A DNA stretch of 53,479 nt. It comes from Dolichospermum planctonicum. Its GTDB lineage: Bacteria; Cyanobacteriota; Cyanobacteriia; Cyanobacteriales; Nostocaceae. The stretch lies in NCBI RefSeq assembly GCF_005402965.1, contig NZ_BJCF01000031.1, forward strand, positions 1 through 53,479, written 5' to 3'. The notes below the pieces were generated by a model. It saw nothing but the letters and a program-made list of their open reading frames with translations. It was not told the origin of the DNA and made no database searches. Shown here piece by piece: positions 8,890-17,469 of this stretch; the stretch's first letter is position 1; each line of letters starts with the position of its first letter. A program made the position numbers and the translations under genes.

Positions 8890-8958
8890 AGACATCTTGG
8901 CAAAAGAATATAAAACCCTTGTACAGTCAAGGGCGATGCCTCTTTTCTGGAGATGTCT
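8890..8958. repeat. Long structured hairpin, copy 2
   Basis: This is the second copy of the nested hairpin at 7611-7679, in the same orientation and position relative to its gene. It lies about 60 bp before the next gene. Confidence 0.7.
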
Positions 8959-9019
8959 ATTATTTAGATATAGATATCATTAAAGTCAAAAAAATCAAAA
9001 AAATTTGAGAAATGCAACA

Positions 9020-9826
9020 ATGATCACGTTAAATATTTTCCGATTGTGTGTATGGTTGGTATTACTGTCCATCATTTTCATCCCACTGGAAAGACTTACC
9101 CCCCAAAACCGACAAAAGGTATTCCGTAAAGAATTTTTGATAGATGTAGGCCATTACTTCCTAAATAGTCTTCTCCCCCCGGCAATGCTTATCTTCCCTA
9201 TGCAAATCGTTGCCTGGGTAGTTCATCATCTTGAACCGATTGGGCTGTATGGATGGGTGGGAAGTCTGCCCTTTTTATTGCGTTTTGTAATGGCAATAAT
9301 CGTGGGAGAGTTCGCAGCTTACTGGATTCATCGTTGGTCTCATGAAATTCCCTTTCTGTGGCGTTTCCATTGTATTCATCATAGTGCGAAGGAGATGGAC
9401 TGGCTTGTTAATACCCGCGCCCATCCCCTGGATATATTCTTTACCAGATTATTTAGTTTACTTCTAGTGTATGTTCTCGGTTTCGCACAGATAACTAGTA
9501 AGACAGCCGATTTGGTGCCGATGCTTTATGTCTTTGTTGGTACAATCTGGAGCTTTTTCATTCATGCTAATGTCTGCTGGCGTTTCGGTTTTCTAGAGAA
9601 GTGGGTATCAACTCCTGCTTTTCACCATTGGCATCACACTAATGATGATCCGAAATATATAGACAAAAACTACGCCGCCATTTTACCAGTAATGGATATA
9701 ATTTTCGGTACATTTTACCTACCAAAGAATCGATTACCAAGTCAATATGGTATTGATATGCCCGTTGCACCCAGTTTTAAGGAACAAATTTTGCAACCTT
9801 TAACAATATTTAACAATAAGAACTAA
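9020..9826 (+). CDS. Sterol desaturase/fatty acid hydroxylase superfamily protein
   Basis: 268 residues from ATG 9020; an in-frame TTG at 9005 would add five. It is an integral membrane di-iron enzyme with three or four hydrophobic segments. The histidine clusters are HRWSH (His104, His108), HCIHH (His117, His120, His121) and the C-terminal FHHWHHTNDD. These ligand sets define the fatty acid hydroxylase superfamily (sterol desaturase, carotenoid hydroxylase and alkylglycerol monooxygenase relatives). The substrate cannot be assigned. The gene stands alone, after the PEP-CTERM duplication. Confidence 0.85.
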   Translation: MITLNIFRLCVWLVLLSIIFIPLERLTPQNRQKVFRKEFLIDVGHYFLNSLLPPAMLIFPMQIVAWVVHHLEPIGLYGWVGSLPFLLRFVMAIIVGEFAAYWIHRWSHEIPFLWRFHCIHHSAKEMDWLVNTRAHPLDIFFTRLFSLLLVYVLGFAQITSKTADLVPMLYVFVGTIWSFFIHANVCWRFGFLEKWVSTPAFHHWHHTNDDPKYIDKNYAAILPVMDIIFGTFYLPKNRLPSQYGIDMPVAPSFKEQILQPLTIFNNKN

Positions 9827-9953
9827 GGCATCCTTCAAGTAGCTTAGGACTAGCTCAATTTATTTAATTTAATTTTGATAATATGTTGAAGTTAATAATC
9901 GCTTGTAAGCAAGCCTGAGGTTAATATGAAGCGATTGTATTACTTGATTGAAC

Positions 9954-9980
9954 GGTGCGTTACGCTGTCGCTAACGCACC
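9954..9980. repeat. Dispersed GGTGCGTTA palindrome
   Basis: GGTGCGTTA and TAACGCACC enclose a 9-bp loop. Related palindromes occur at ~31815-31845, ~32938-32968 and 48600-48732. It is a scattered intergenic repeat typical of Nostocales genomes. Confidence 0.75.
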
Positions 9981-10001
9981 CTACAAAATAGACTACAAAT
10001 A

Positions 10002-11378
10002 CTATCTCATAGTGACAAATTCCTCTGCTGCGGAGGGGTGAATACCGACGGTAGCATCAAAATCAGCCTTAGTTGCACCCATTTTAACAGCTATAGCTAC
10101 ACCTTGAATAATCTCTGCTGCATTGTCTCCCACTATGTGAGCGCCTAAAATCTTATCAGTTTGATTATCCACAATTAATTTCATCATGGTTTTTTCTTGC
10201 TTACCCGCTAAAGTGTAATACATTGGGCGGAAATTGGTACGATAGATTTTAATATCATCACCATACTTTACCCTAGCTTGAGACTCTGTTAAACCCACCG
10301 TAGCGGCTTCTGGAGTGGTAAATACCGCTGTGGCCACGGTTTCATGACTAAATTCCCGACGGTTATCACCAAATTCACTATCAGCAAAAGCGCGTCCTTC
10401 ACCAATAGCAACCGGAGTTAAATTTAATCTATCCGTAACATCACCGACAGCGAAGATATGAGTTTGACAAGTTTGACTATACTCATTTACGGATATAGCA
10501 TTGGAAATACTGTATCCTGGTTCTGCTTCTGAACTGGGAACACAGTCAAGTTGAGCATTTTCTAAACCTAGTCCTTCAATATTGGGACTACGACCGGTTG
10601 CTACTAAAAATACATCAGCAATAATTGGTTCTTGATTTTCTCCAGATAAGGTTAATTTTAACCCTTCTGTTACTTTTTCTATGGCTGTGACTTCGGTATT
10701 TTGAATAATGCGAATACCATGATTTGTCATTCCTTCTTGAATACTGGTGCGGATATCTTGGTCAAAACCATTTAAAATTTGTTCCTTACGAATAATTTGT
10801 GTAACTTCTGAACCTAAACCGCGCATAATACAAGCAAATTCACTCCCAATGTAACCAGCACCAATAATAGCGATATGTTTCGGTTGAGTTTTCAAGTGAA
10901 AAATCTCATTAGAGGTAATAGCGTGTTCTATACCTGGTATTTCTGGTTTTATAGGACGACCACCTACAGCAATTAGAATTTTATCTGCTGTATATTTTTT
11001 ACCATTAACTTCAACTGTATGCGGATCTATAAAGGTAGCACGACCAGAAATTAATTTTACACCAGCTTTTTCTAAAAAACTGATGTGTAGTTTTGAAAGT
11101 CTGTTAACTTCATTATCTATAGATGTAATAAAATGTTCCCAATCAAATTTTACATCTCCTACTGTCCAACCATAACCTGCTGCTTCTTGAAATTGAGCAG
11201 GAAAATGAGAACCATACACCATAAGTTTTTTAGGTACACAACCGCGAATTACACAAGTACCACCAACTAGATCATATTCAGCAATTGCTACTTTTGCACC
11301 ATAACTAGCTGCGCGTTTAGAAGCAGCTAAACCACCTGAACCAGCACCAATGACAAACAGATCATAATTAAAGCTCAT
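10002..11378 (-). CDS. gor: Glutathione reductase
   Basis: A 458-residue FAD/NADPH disulfide reductase that regenerates GSH from GSSG, a key antioxidant step in an oxygenic phototroph. It has the N-terminal FAD-binding GAGSGG (11-16), the redox pair in GGTCVIRGCVPKK (Cys42, Cys47), a second Rossmann site GAGYIGSEFA for NADPH, the FAD contact AVGDVTDRLNLTPVA, and the catalytic His-Glu in HPSAAEE (His447, Glu452). Length and motifs are typical of cyanobacterial gor. The ATG start places the FAD motif correctly. Its long 5' flank is full of short AT-rich repeats. Confidence 0.94.
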   Translation of the reverse strand: MSFNYDLFVIGAGSGGLAASKRAASYGAKVAIAEYDLVGGTCVIRGCVPKKLMVYGSHFPAQFQEAAGYGWTVGDVKFDWEHFITSIDNEVNRLSKLHISFLEKAGVKLISGRATFIDPHTVEVNGKKYTADKILIAVGGRPIKPEIPGIEHAITSNEIFHLKTQPKHIAIIGAGYIGSEFACIMRGLGSEVTQIIRKEQILNGFDQDIRTSIQEGMTNHGIRIIQNTEVTAIEKVTEGLKLTLSGENQEPIIADVFLVATGRSPNIEGLGLENAQLDCVPSSEAEPGYSISNAISVNEYSQTCQTHIFAVGDVTDRLNLTPVAIGEGRAFADSEFGDNRREFSHETVATAVFTTPEAATVGLTESQARVKYGDDIKIYRTNFRPMYYTLAGKQEKTMMKLIVDNQTDKILGAHIVGDNAAEIIQGVAIAVKMGATKADFDATVGIHPSAAEEFVTMR

Positions 11379-11394
11379 AATTCTCTACCTCTTT

Positions 11395-11548
11395 TAGCCA
11401 AACAATTAACAATGTATCGTAAATTATTAATAATGTATCATAATTTATTAACAATGTATTGTTAGCGATTGACACTGTACTGCAAACAATTGACAATTGA
11501 ATACTATTAATAATTACTGATTAATGATCATAAACTACTGACTATTAA
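11395..11548. repeat. AT-rich short repeats between gor and sulfurtransferase
   Basis: Several degenerate units of aacaatgtatcgtaaattatt and actattaactaataacta fill this spacer. They resemble the short tandem or dispersed repeats of Nostocales. The gor promoter must lie here, but I cannot place it. Confidence 0.5.
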
Positions 11549-12364
11549 CTAATAACTAATCCAATCACTCCAACTACCAGCGTAAAGTTTAGCGGTAGAA
11601 ATTCCAGCTATTGCTAAAGAAAGTAGATTTACACAAGCTGTAATACCAGAACCACAATAAACTAAAATTTCTTTAGTTGTATCTATATTTTCCCAGCGTT
11701 GAGATTGTTGTAGTTGAGGAAGTATAACACCAGAAGGGTCAGTTACTTCTTGCCAAGGATAATTAACAGCACCAGAAATATGTCCAGCAATTTTATCAAT
11801 TGGTTCTTTTTCTCCACGATAACGTTCTCTTTCTCTAGAATCTACCAAAATTACATTTGGACTATTTTGGCAATTTTTAACATAAGCAAAATCTACGACT
11901 TGATCTTTTTGTACTTTGGGAATAAATATTCCTTTTTCAGAAATAGGAATGACATTTGTCACTTCATAACCTGCATTTTTCCACCCTGAAAAACCACCAT
12001 CTAAAACAGCTACTTGTTCATGTCCTAAATACTGTAATAACCACCATAAACGAGAAGCAAAAGCTAAACGAGAATCATCATAAGCTATTACTAAAGTTTT
12101 TTGAGAATTTATACCAATTGCTGCTAATTTTTCCGCTAGTTCTGTAGTATTGGGTAAAGGATGTCTTCCTCCATGTTCTTTTACAGGACTAGATAAATCT
12201 TGATTTAAATCTAAATAGTGAGCATTGGGGATATGATTAGTATGATACTGCTGTTTTCCTAATTGTGAATCAGTTAAAGAAAACCGACAATCAATAATTA
12301 TAACATCAGGATTGTGAAGATGATCAAATAGCCATTGTGGAGAAACAGTGAATTGATTTATCAT
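11549..12364 (-). CDS. Thiosulfate/3-mercaptopyruvate sulfurtransferase (two rhodanese domains)
   Basis: About 271 residues from the ATG at 12364 (MINQFTVSPQWL); further upstream ATG and TTG codons exist. It has two tandem rhodanese domains. The N-terminal one (IIDCRF, GGRHPLPN, VIAYDDS, LDGGFSGW) lacks the active cysteine. The C-terminal one has LVDSRERERYRG, GHISGAVNYPW and the active loop CGSGITA with the catalytic Cys, followed by YAGSWSDW. It moves sulfane sulfur from thiosulfate or mercaptopyruvate to cyanide or thiols. The CGSG[IT] loop favours the mercaptopyruvate (SseA-like) type, but this is not certain. Confidence 0.88.
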   Translation of the reverse strand: MINQFTVSPQWLFDHLHNPDVIIIDCRFSLTDSQLGKQQYHTNHIPNAHYLDLNQDLSSPVKEHGGRHPLPNTTELAEKLAAIGINSQKTLVIAYDDSRLAFASRLWWLLQYLGHEQVAVLDGGFSGWKNAGYEVTNVIPISEKGIFIPKVQKDQVVDFAYVKNCQNSPNVILVDSRERERYRGEKEPIDKIAGHISGAVNYPWQEVTDPSGVILPQLQQSQRWENIDTTKEILVYCGSGITACVNLLSLAIAGISTAKLYAGSWSDWISY

Positions 12365-12417
12365 GATCATAGATAATCGGTAATGAGTAATTGACAACTG
12401 ATTTTTTTGTTGATAAA

Positions 12418-13329
12418 ATGTCGAACTTAGAAGATTTTACACCACAACAAACACAAGATGGTTCTTTTACCTTCTTTTCTAAAGAATTTAACGAAGCCTT
12501 TCACAGCCACTATGGAGCAAAACAGGAGAGTTTGCTCAAGTTTGTGATTCCCACTCAATTACCAATATTAGCAAAGACGGGATTTGTGCGATTGTTAGAT
12601 ATTTGTTATGGTTTAGGATATAACACAGCAGCGGCTTTACAGACAATTTGGGAAATAAATCCTCATTGTCATGTAGAAGTGATAGGCTTAGAAATAAATC
12701 CCGCAGTCCCCATAGCAGCAATTACCAATCAGTTATTTGATGGTTGGGACGAAAAATATATAAAACATATCAAAGTTTTCAGTCAAATAGCTTTTGAGCA
12801 TGAAATCAAAATAGATCATCTTCAAGCTACCTTACTCATTGGTGATGCTAGAAGCTTGATTTCACAAGTATATGAATCTGGTTTTCAAGCGGACGCAATT
12901 TTTCTTGACCCTTTTTCACCCCCCCAATGTCCGCAATTATGGACTGTGGAATTTATTAAAAAAGTATCAGAGTGTTTAGATAAAAATGGATTAGTTGCTA
13001 CTTATTCCTGTGCGGGAGCTGTACGGACTGCGTTCTTAACTGCTGGCTTGGTTGTAGGTTCGACTTCACCAGTAGGAAGACGCACCCCAGGGACTATAGC
13101 AGGATATCATGAACATGAGGAAAAATCAAGTAAATCATCTTTTTTAGCTCTTTCCCCAGCGGAAGAAGAATATTTACTAACTCGTGCTGCTATTCCTTAC
13201 CGAGATCCTACTTTAAGGGATTCTGCGGAAGATATACTAAAAAGACGACAAGAAGAAGTACAAGCTTCTTCTCTAGAATCAGCCTCACAATGGCGCAAAA
13301 GATGGTTAAAATCGGGAAATCATAAATAA
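12418..13329 (+). CDS. MnmC-like tRNA (5-methylaminomethyl-2-thiouridine)-forming methyltransferase
   Basis: 303 residues from ATG 12418 (an upstream TTG at 12391 is less likely). It is a SAM-dependent methyltransferase of the MnmD/DUF752 type. GSFTFFSKEFNEAFHSHYGA is the family's N-terminal signature, LLDICYGLGYNTAAAL is the SAM loop and DAIFLDPFSPPQCPQLW is the catalytic segment. E. coli MnmC carries this domain fused to an FAD-dependent oxidase; here the methyltransferase stands alone, as in many cyanobacteria and plants. It probably methylates wobble U34. Its stop overlaps the next start (TAATG), coupling two tRNA-modifying enzymes. Confidence 0.88.
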   Translation: MSNLEDFTPQQTQDGSFTFFSKEFNEAFHSHYGAKQESLLKFVIPTQLPILAKTGFVRLLDICYGLGYNTAAALQTIWEINPHCHVEVIGLEINPAVPIAAITNQLFDGWDEKYIKHIKVFSQIAFEHEIKIDHLQATLLIGDARSLISQVYESGFQADAIFLDPFSPPQCPQLWTVEFIKKVSECLDKNGLVATYSCAGAVRTAFLTAGLVVGSTSPVGRRTPGTIAGYHEHEEKSSKSSFLALSPAEEEYLLTRAAIPYRDPTLRDSAEDILKRRQEEVQASSLESASQWRKRWLKSGNHK

Positions 13330-14081
13330 TGATCACAGAAAATATTAGTATAAAAAATAGTTGCAGTCATGTGATAATAGTATTGGTAGAACCAGCAGGT
13401 CCGTTGAATGTAGGTTCAGTGGCCAGAGTGATGAAAAACTTTGGCTTATCTAAATTAATATTAGTCAATCCTCAATGCGATCGCTCATGTTTTGATGCTA
13501 CAAAAATGGCAGTTCATGGTCAAGATATTTTAGCATCTGCGGTCATAGTAGACACATTACCACAAGCATTGCAGGGCTGTGTTCGTGCCATTGCTACCAT
13601 TGGTCGGGACTACAGTGGAGAAATACCTGTAGAAAACCCGCGCACGGCTTTACCTTGGTTATTAGAAACACTAGAAAAGCCCGTAGCTTTGATTTTCGGG
13701 AGGGAAGATAGGGGGTTAACCAATGAAGAATTAAATTATGCCCATAAATTAGTGTTCATTCCCACTAGTCCAGAATATCCATCTTTGAATTTAGCGGCTG
13801 CGGTTGCCATTTGTTGTTACGAATTGTCACAATCTAGTAGTCTATTCATAGATGATAATAAAAGCACTGTAGAAATTGCTCCCCTAGATGCTATGGAGGC
13901 ATATTATCAAGAATTGGAATCATTACTGCTGGCTATAGGTTATCTTTACCCCCATACCGCAGCTAGTCGCATGGAAAAATTCCGCCATTTATATAACCGC
14001 GCTTACTTACAAACTGGGGAAGTGGGGATGTTGCGGGGGATTTTACGACAGGTAGAATGGGCAATTAATAGGTCAAAATAA
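13329..14081 (+). CDS. TrmH/TrmJ-type tRNA 2'-O-methyltransferase (SPOUT family)
   Basis: A 250-residue SPOUT methyltransferase. VLVEPAGPLNVGSVARVMKN holds the conserved Asn and Arg, ALIFGREDRGL is motif 2 and PTSPEYPSLNLAAAVAI is the knotted SAM-binding motif 3. The extra C-terminal helical part (~190-250, AASRMEKFRHLYNRA) is like that of TrmJ, which methylates ribose 32 of tRNAs. Its start overlaps the stop of the MnmC-like gene by one base. A 28-codon frame starts in the same way at its own stop. Confidence 0.88.
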   Translation: MITENISIKNSCSHVIIVLVEPAGPLNVGSVARVMKNFGLSKLILVNPQCDRSCFDATKMAVHGQDILASAVIVDTLPQALQGCVRAIATIGRDYSGEIPVENPRTALPWLLETLEKPVALIFGREDRGLTNEELNYAHKLVFIPTSPEYPSLNLAAAVAICCYELSQSSSLFIDDNKSTVEIAPLDAMEAYYQELESLLLAIGYLYPHTAASRMEKFRHLYNRAYLQTGEVGMLRGILRQVEWAINRSK

Positions 14082-14167
14082 TGAAAACCTTTATCCGCGA
14101 CCTGGGTGATTATCAGCCCAGTAATTACCCAAAAAGTACCCAAAAAGATAAATATAGTGTAAAGTAG
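14081..14167 (+). CDS. Possible 28-codon small ORF coupled to the tRNA methyltransferase
   Basis: The ATG overlaps the preceding stop (TAATG) and the frame runs 28 codons to TAG. The predicted peptide is hydrophilic (MKTFIRDLGDYQPSNY...), with no recognised motif. The overlap geometry matches that of the two genes before it, which suggests coupling, but length and lack of known relatives make this a weak call. Confidence 0.3.
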   Translation: MKTFIRDLGDYQPSNYPKSTQKDKYSVK

Positions 14168-14262
14168 ATACAAAAATGCTACTTAGTCCTAGACGGTAAA
14201 CTAAGTATCACGGTGCATCAATTAATAATAATAATCTGGGTCGAAGGTGGCAAGGAGTACCT

Positions 14263-15792
14263 ATGTCAGAATCAAGTAACAAACTGATACCTATATCACG
14301 GGGGCAGCCAGTACAGCGTCGCCGGCGTAAACGTGCAGTCCCAAAGACAGGACAGAAAAAAAGCGGTCAGCAGCCAGTTTCTAGCCCAAGAGAAGCGGGA
14401 AAAGTAACACGTCTAGATAATAATAATATCAGTCCGGCTCTGATTTCGGCTGGGGGGCGAAAACCAGCATCACAGGTGATGGTGTATCCAGGGGTTAAAA
14501 CCGTAACTACAGTTAAGAAAAATACTCAATTTTCCCAAGGGGGGACTGTGAGGTTAAGGACTGTACCCATAGAAAAGTCAAAAATAGAAAGAAAAGGATC
14601 ACGCAAGACTAGGTTAAAACCCATGGCCAAAGTCATGTTATATGCCTTGCGCTTTTTGATCGTCGGGGTAGGTATTGGTGCGATTGTTGGTACTTTGTTG
14701 TCAGTCCTAGACCCTGCTAGTCGCATTAATTCAGTGGCGGTATTATCTCAAGCTCCAGCAACTCAAAAAGCCCCTGAGTCTGCTAGGACGGGTTTATATA
14801 TGTCCCAGGAAATTACCCCTTTAAAAAATACTCTGCAAAGCCTCGCTGCGGCTAATTCTGATTTAACACCGGGTGTATTTTTATTAGACTTAGATAATGG
14901 TGCTTATGTAGATATTAATGGTAATACGAGTTTTCCGGCCGCTAGTACGATTAAAATCCCGATTTTGATCGCTTTTTTCCAGGATGTAGATGCGGGTAAA
15001 ATCCGTTTAGATGAAATGTTGACTCTGGAAAAGGAGATGATTGTCGGTGGTTCGGGAAATATGCAATATCAAGCTCCAGGTGGCAAGTACACGGCTCTTG
15101 ATCTGGCGACAAAAATGATTACAATTAGCGATAACACCGCGACAAATATGCTAGTTGCTAAATTGGGGGGACAGGAGGCTTTAAATGGGCGTTTTCGCAG
15201 TTGGGGACTAACAACAACGATGATTCGTAGTCCGCTCCCAGATTTACAAGGGACTAATACCACCAGTGCGCGAGAATTGGGGAATTTAATCTCTATGGTC
15301 AATCAAGGTAATGTGGTGACTATGCGATCGCGTGATTCAATGCTTAATATTATGAGCCGTACGGAAAGAGATAATCTTTTACCTGCTGGTTTGGGAAAAG
15401 GCGCAAATGCGTACCACAAAACTGGTGATATTGGTACAATGTTAGCAGATGCGGGTTTGATTGATGTCCCGACGGGTAAGCGTTATATTGCGGCTATTAT
15501 GGTACAACGTCCAAATAATGATCCTCGTGCTGAAAAATTAATTAGTTCTATTTCCAGTTCTGCTTACCAATACTTTAGCCAAGCTACAGTACAACCTAGT
15601 AATTTTACTAATAATCAACCTAATCAACCTATTCCTAATTATCAAGTACCGATTCAGCCTGTTCAGCCTGTTCAGCCTTTTATTCAAGCGCCGATGATCA
15701 ATCCAAACGTACCAAATGGAATGGTTAATAATGTACCTATGGGTACTTATCAAGCCCCGATAATCACTCCCCAATATTATCCACAACAATAA
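14263..15792 (+). CDS. Membrane-anchored serine hydrolase of the class A beta-lactamase/PBP fold
   Basis: 509 residues with an AAGGAG-type ribosome site. A basic cytoplasmic N-terminus (~1-120, RRRRKR) leads to one membrane helix (~124-147), then a periplasmic domain with the active-site triad SxxK (Ser228-Lys231 in AASTIKIP), SDN (289-291) and KTG (386-388). The C-terminal ~65 residues are Pro/Gln/Asn-rich. The omega-loop glutamate of true class A beta-lactamases (ExxLN) is not seen where expected (~325-340). It may therefore act on peptidoglycan rather than hydrolyse antibiotics. A 7-bp hairpin lies upstream at 14180-14207. Confidence 0.82.
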   Translation: MSESSNKLIPISRGQPVQRRRRKRAVPKTGQKKSGQQPVSSPREAGKVTRLDNNNISPALISAGGRKPASQVMVYPGVKTVTTVKKNTQFSQGGTVRLRTVPIEKSKIERKGSRKTRLKPMAKVMLYALRFLIVGVGIGAIVGTLLSVLDPASRINSVAVLSQAPATQKAPESARTGLYMSQEITPLKNTLQSLAAANSDLTPGVFLLDLDNGAYVDINGNTSFPAASTIKIPILIAFFQDVDAGKIRLDEMLTLEKEMIVGGSGNMQYQAPGGKYTALDLATKMITISDNTATNMLVAKLGGQEALNGRFRSWGLTTTMIRSPLPDLQGTNTTSARELGNLISMVNQGNVVTMRSRDSMLNIMSRTERDNLLPAGLGKGANAYHKTGDIGTMLADAGLIDVPTGKRYIAAIMVQRPNNDPRAEKLISSISSSAYQYFSQATVQPSNFTNNQPNQPIPNYQVPIQPVQPVQPFIQAPMINPNVPNGMVNNVPMGTYQAPIITPQYYPQQ

Positions 15793-15835
15793 GCAAAAGG
15801 AAGAAGATATAGCGATTAGAGGTATAGCGATCCAA

Positions 15836-15865
15836 AAAAGCTAACTAATGCTAACATTAGCTTTT
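15836..15865. terminator. Bidirectional terminator-like hairpin
   Basis: AAAAGCTAA (15836-15844) pairs with TTAGCTTTT (15857-15865) around a 12-nt loop, 44 bp after the hydrolase stop. It has an A-run and a T-run on opposite sides, so it could end transcripts from either direction. Confidence 0.6.
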
Positions 15866-15910
15866 GAGTTACTGTTAATTAGACCTGTCTAATGAAGTAC
15901 ACAGTAATTT

Positions 15911-16001
15911 ATTCCCTATTCCCTATTCCCTATTCCCTATTCCCTATTCCCTATTCCCTATTCCCTATTCCCTATTCCCTATTCCCTATTCCCTATTCCC
16001 T
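15911..16001. repeat. 13 x heptanucleotide tandem repeat (STRR)
   Basis: Thirteen perfect copies of ATTCCCT, a classical cyanobacterial short tandemly repeated repetitive sequence. Spurious frames of SLFPIPY repeats arise from it. Confidence 0.97.
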
Positions 16002-16040
16002 GTCACCGTGGCGTAGCACCTGTCACCGTGGCGTAGCACC
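16001..16040. repeat. Two 20-bp direct repeats
   Basis: TGTCACCGTGGCGTAGCACC occurs twice without a gap, directly after the heptanucleotide array and 21 bp before the 3' end of dprA. Confidence 0.9.
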
Positions 16041-16061
16041 TGTTCCCTGTAACCTGTTCCC

Positions 16062-17186
16062 TTACAGTTTTTGATATCGCATTCCCGGAAGTTGGGTAAC
16101 TAAACCCATAAGTTCTAACTGTAATAAAGAACTGGATACTATTGCAGCATTCATTCCTGTTTTTTGAATGATAAAATCAAAAGATAAAGCATCAATGGCT
16201 AAAATATTTATTATCTGTTGTAATTCCGGTGCTAAGTTAGGTATAGGAGGAGATTTAACTAGAGGTGTTTCTATTTCTATATCTATTTGGGGAATTGCTC
16301 CCAACATGATTAATAACTCATTAAGTTCATGATTAATTAAACCCGCACCTTGACTAATTAATTTTAAACAACCCTGTGATGGTTGCTCATCAATTCTTCC
16401 CGGTAACGCATAAACATCTCGACTAAATTCATTAGCATAGGTAGCTGTAATTAAAGCACCAGATTTTAGCGGCGCTTCCATAACTAATACCGCACGACTC
16501 AAACCAGCAATAATTCGATTTCGACGGGGAAAATGGGTGCGGTTCGGTGGCGTTTTTGCGGGATATTCACTAATTACTATCCCAGATTTCAAAATCTGTT
16601 GATATAAATCTCGATTTTTATGGGGATAAATAACATCTACACCTGTTCCCATAACTGCTATTGTTCTTCCTCCCGCTTTCAATGCTGCTGAATGACTTTC
16701 GGTGTCTATTCCTTCGGCCATACCGGAAACAACGGTAAAACCATTTTTTGCTAATGCGGTACTAATTTGACGAGTCCATTTAATTCCGTATTCTGTGGGT
16801 TGACGAGTTCCCACAATTCCTACCAGGGGTTTTTGTCCTAAATTTTCCTGTAAATCAATTTCACCTCGATAATACAACAGCGGGGGTGGAGTAGGAATTT
16901 CTCGCAATAGTTGGGGATATTCTGGGTCTGCTGGTGTCCAAAACAGGGGGTTTATTTGTTGGTGTTGGGTAAGTAGTTGTTCGGGGTTTAAACGGAATCT
17001 TTGTTGAACAACTTTTTCTAAGGTCTGAATTCCAAAACCTTCGACTTTTCGCAATTCTCCAGGACTGGCTTTCCAAGCTGTTTCTAAATTACTAAAGTGC
17101 TGTTGTAATCTTTGTATTAGTATTGGACCAATACCAGGAATTTGTGACCAAGCTAACCAGTATTTACGTTCTTCTATACTTGACAT
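16062..17186 (-). CDS. dprA: DNA-processing protein DprA
   Basis: 374 residues. DprA loads RecA on incoming single-stranded DNA during natural transformation. An N-terminal SAM/HhH-like part (~1-75, IPGIGPILIQRLQQ) is followed by the Rossmann-like core: VGIVGTRQPTEYG, VVSGMAEGIDTESHSAAL, VMGTGVDVIYP, FPRRNRIIAGLS and ALPGRIDEQPSQGC. A C-terminal winged helix follows (~310-374). The motif set is complete and the length is normal. ATG start at 17186. The gene is flanked downstream by tandem repeats and has no competence neighbours. Confidence 0.95.
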   Translation of the reverse strand: MSSIEERKYWLAWSQIPGIGPILIQRLQQHFSNLETAWKASPGELRKVEGFGIQTLEKVVQQRFRLNPEQLLTQHQQINPLFWTPADPEYPQLLREIPTPPPLLYYRGEIDLQENLGQKPLVGIVGTRQPTEYGIKWTRQISTALAKNGFTVVSGMAEGIDTESHSAALKAGGRTIAVMGTGVDVIYPHKNRDLYQQILKSGIVISEYPAKTPPNRTHFPRRNRIIAGLSRAVLVMEAPLKSGALITATYANEFSRDVYALPGRIDEQPSQGCLKLISQGAGLINHELNELLIMLGAIPQIDIEIETPLVKSPPIPNLAPELQQIINILAIDALSFDFIIQKTGMNAAIVSSSLLQLELMGLVTQLPGMRYQKL

Positions 17187-17238
17187 TTTTGCATATTTAA
17201 CCTTTGCTAAGTCCTACAAATTATCTAAACCAGGAAAA

Positions 17239-17269
17239 CGAACCACTCCAGGCACAGAGGACACGGAGG
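17239..17269. repeat. Dispersed 30-bp intergenic repeat
   Basis: CGAACCACTCCAGGCACAGA... continues to 17269. Its reverse complement, with one or two changes, is at 35503-35532. The rest of 17187-17469 has no gene. Confidence 0.8.
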
Positions 17270-17469
17270 AATAAAAGTCTAAATTCATACTAATTAGGGT
17301 GATTCTAAATCGCGGCTACACAGATAAAACCTACCTGCGTGGGTTGGAAAGGCTTGATTTTCTGTTAGTCTGTGCAAGGTGGATCTGGTTTGTGTAGTAG
17401 TGTATTATATTCGCTAAAAAGTTTTCAAACATCCTCTAAGATATTTTTTGTGGGTGGTTGACTGTTTTT

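Noticed and set aside
15892..16074. Frame encoding SLFPIPY repeats
   Set aside because: It is the translation of the ATTCCCT heptamer array, with no ribosome site and no protein-like ends.
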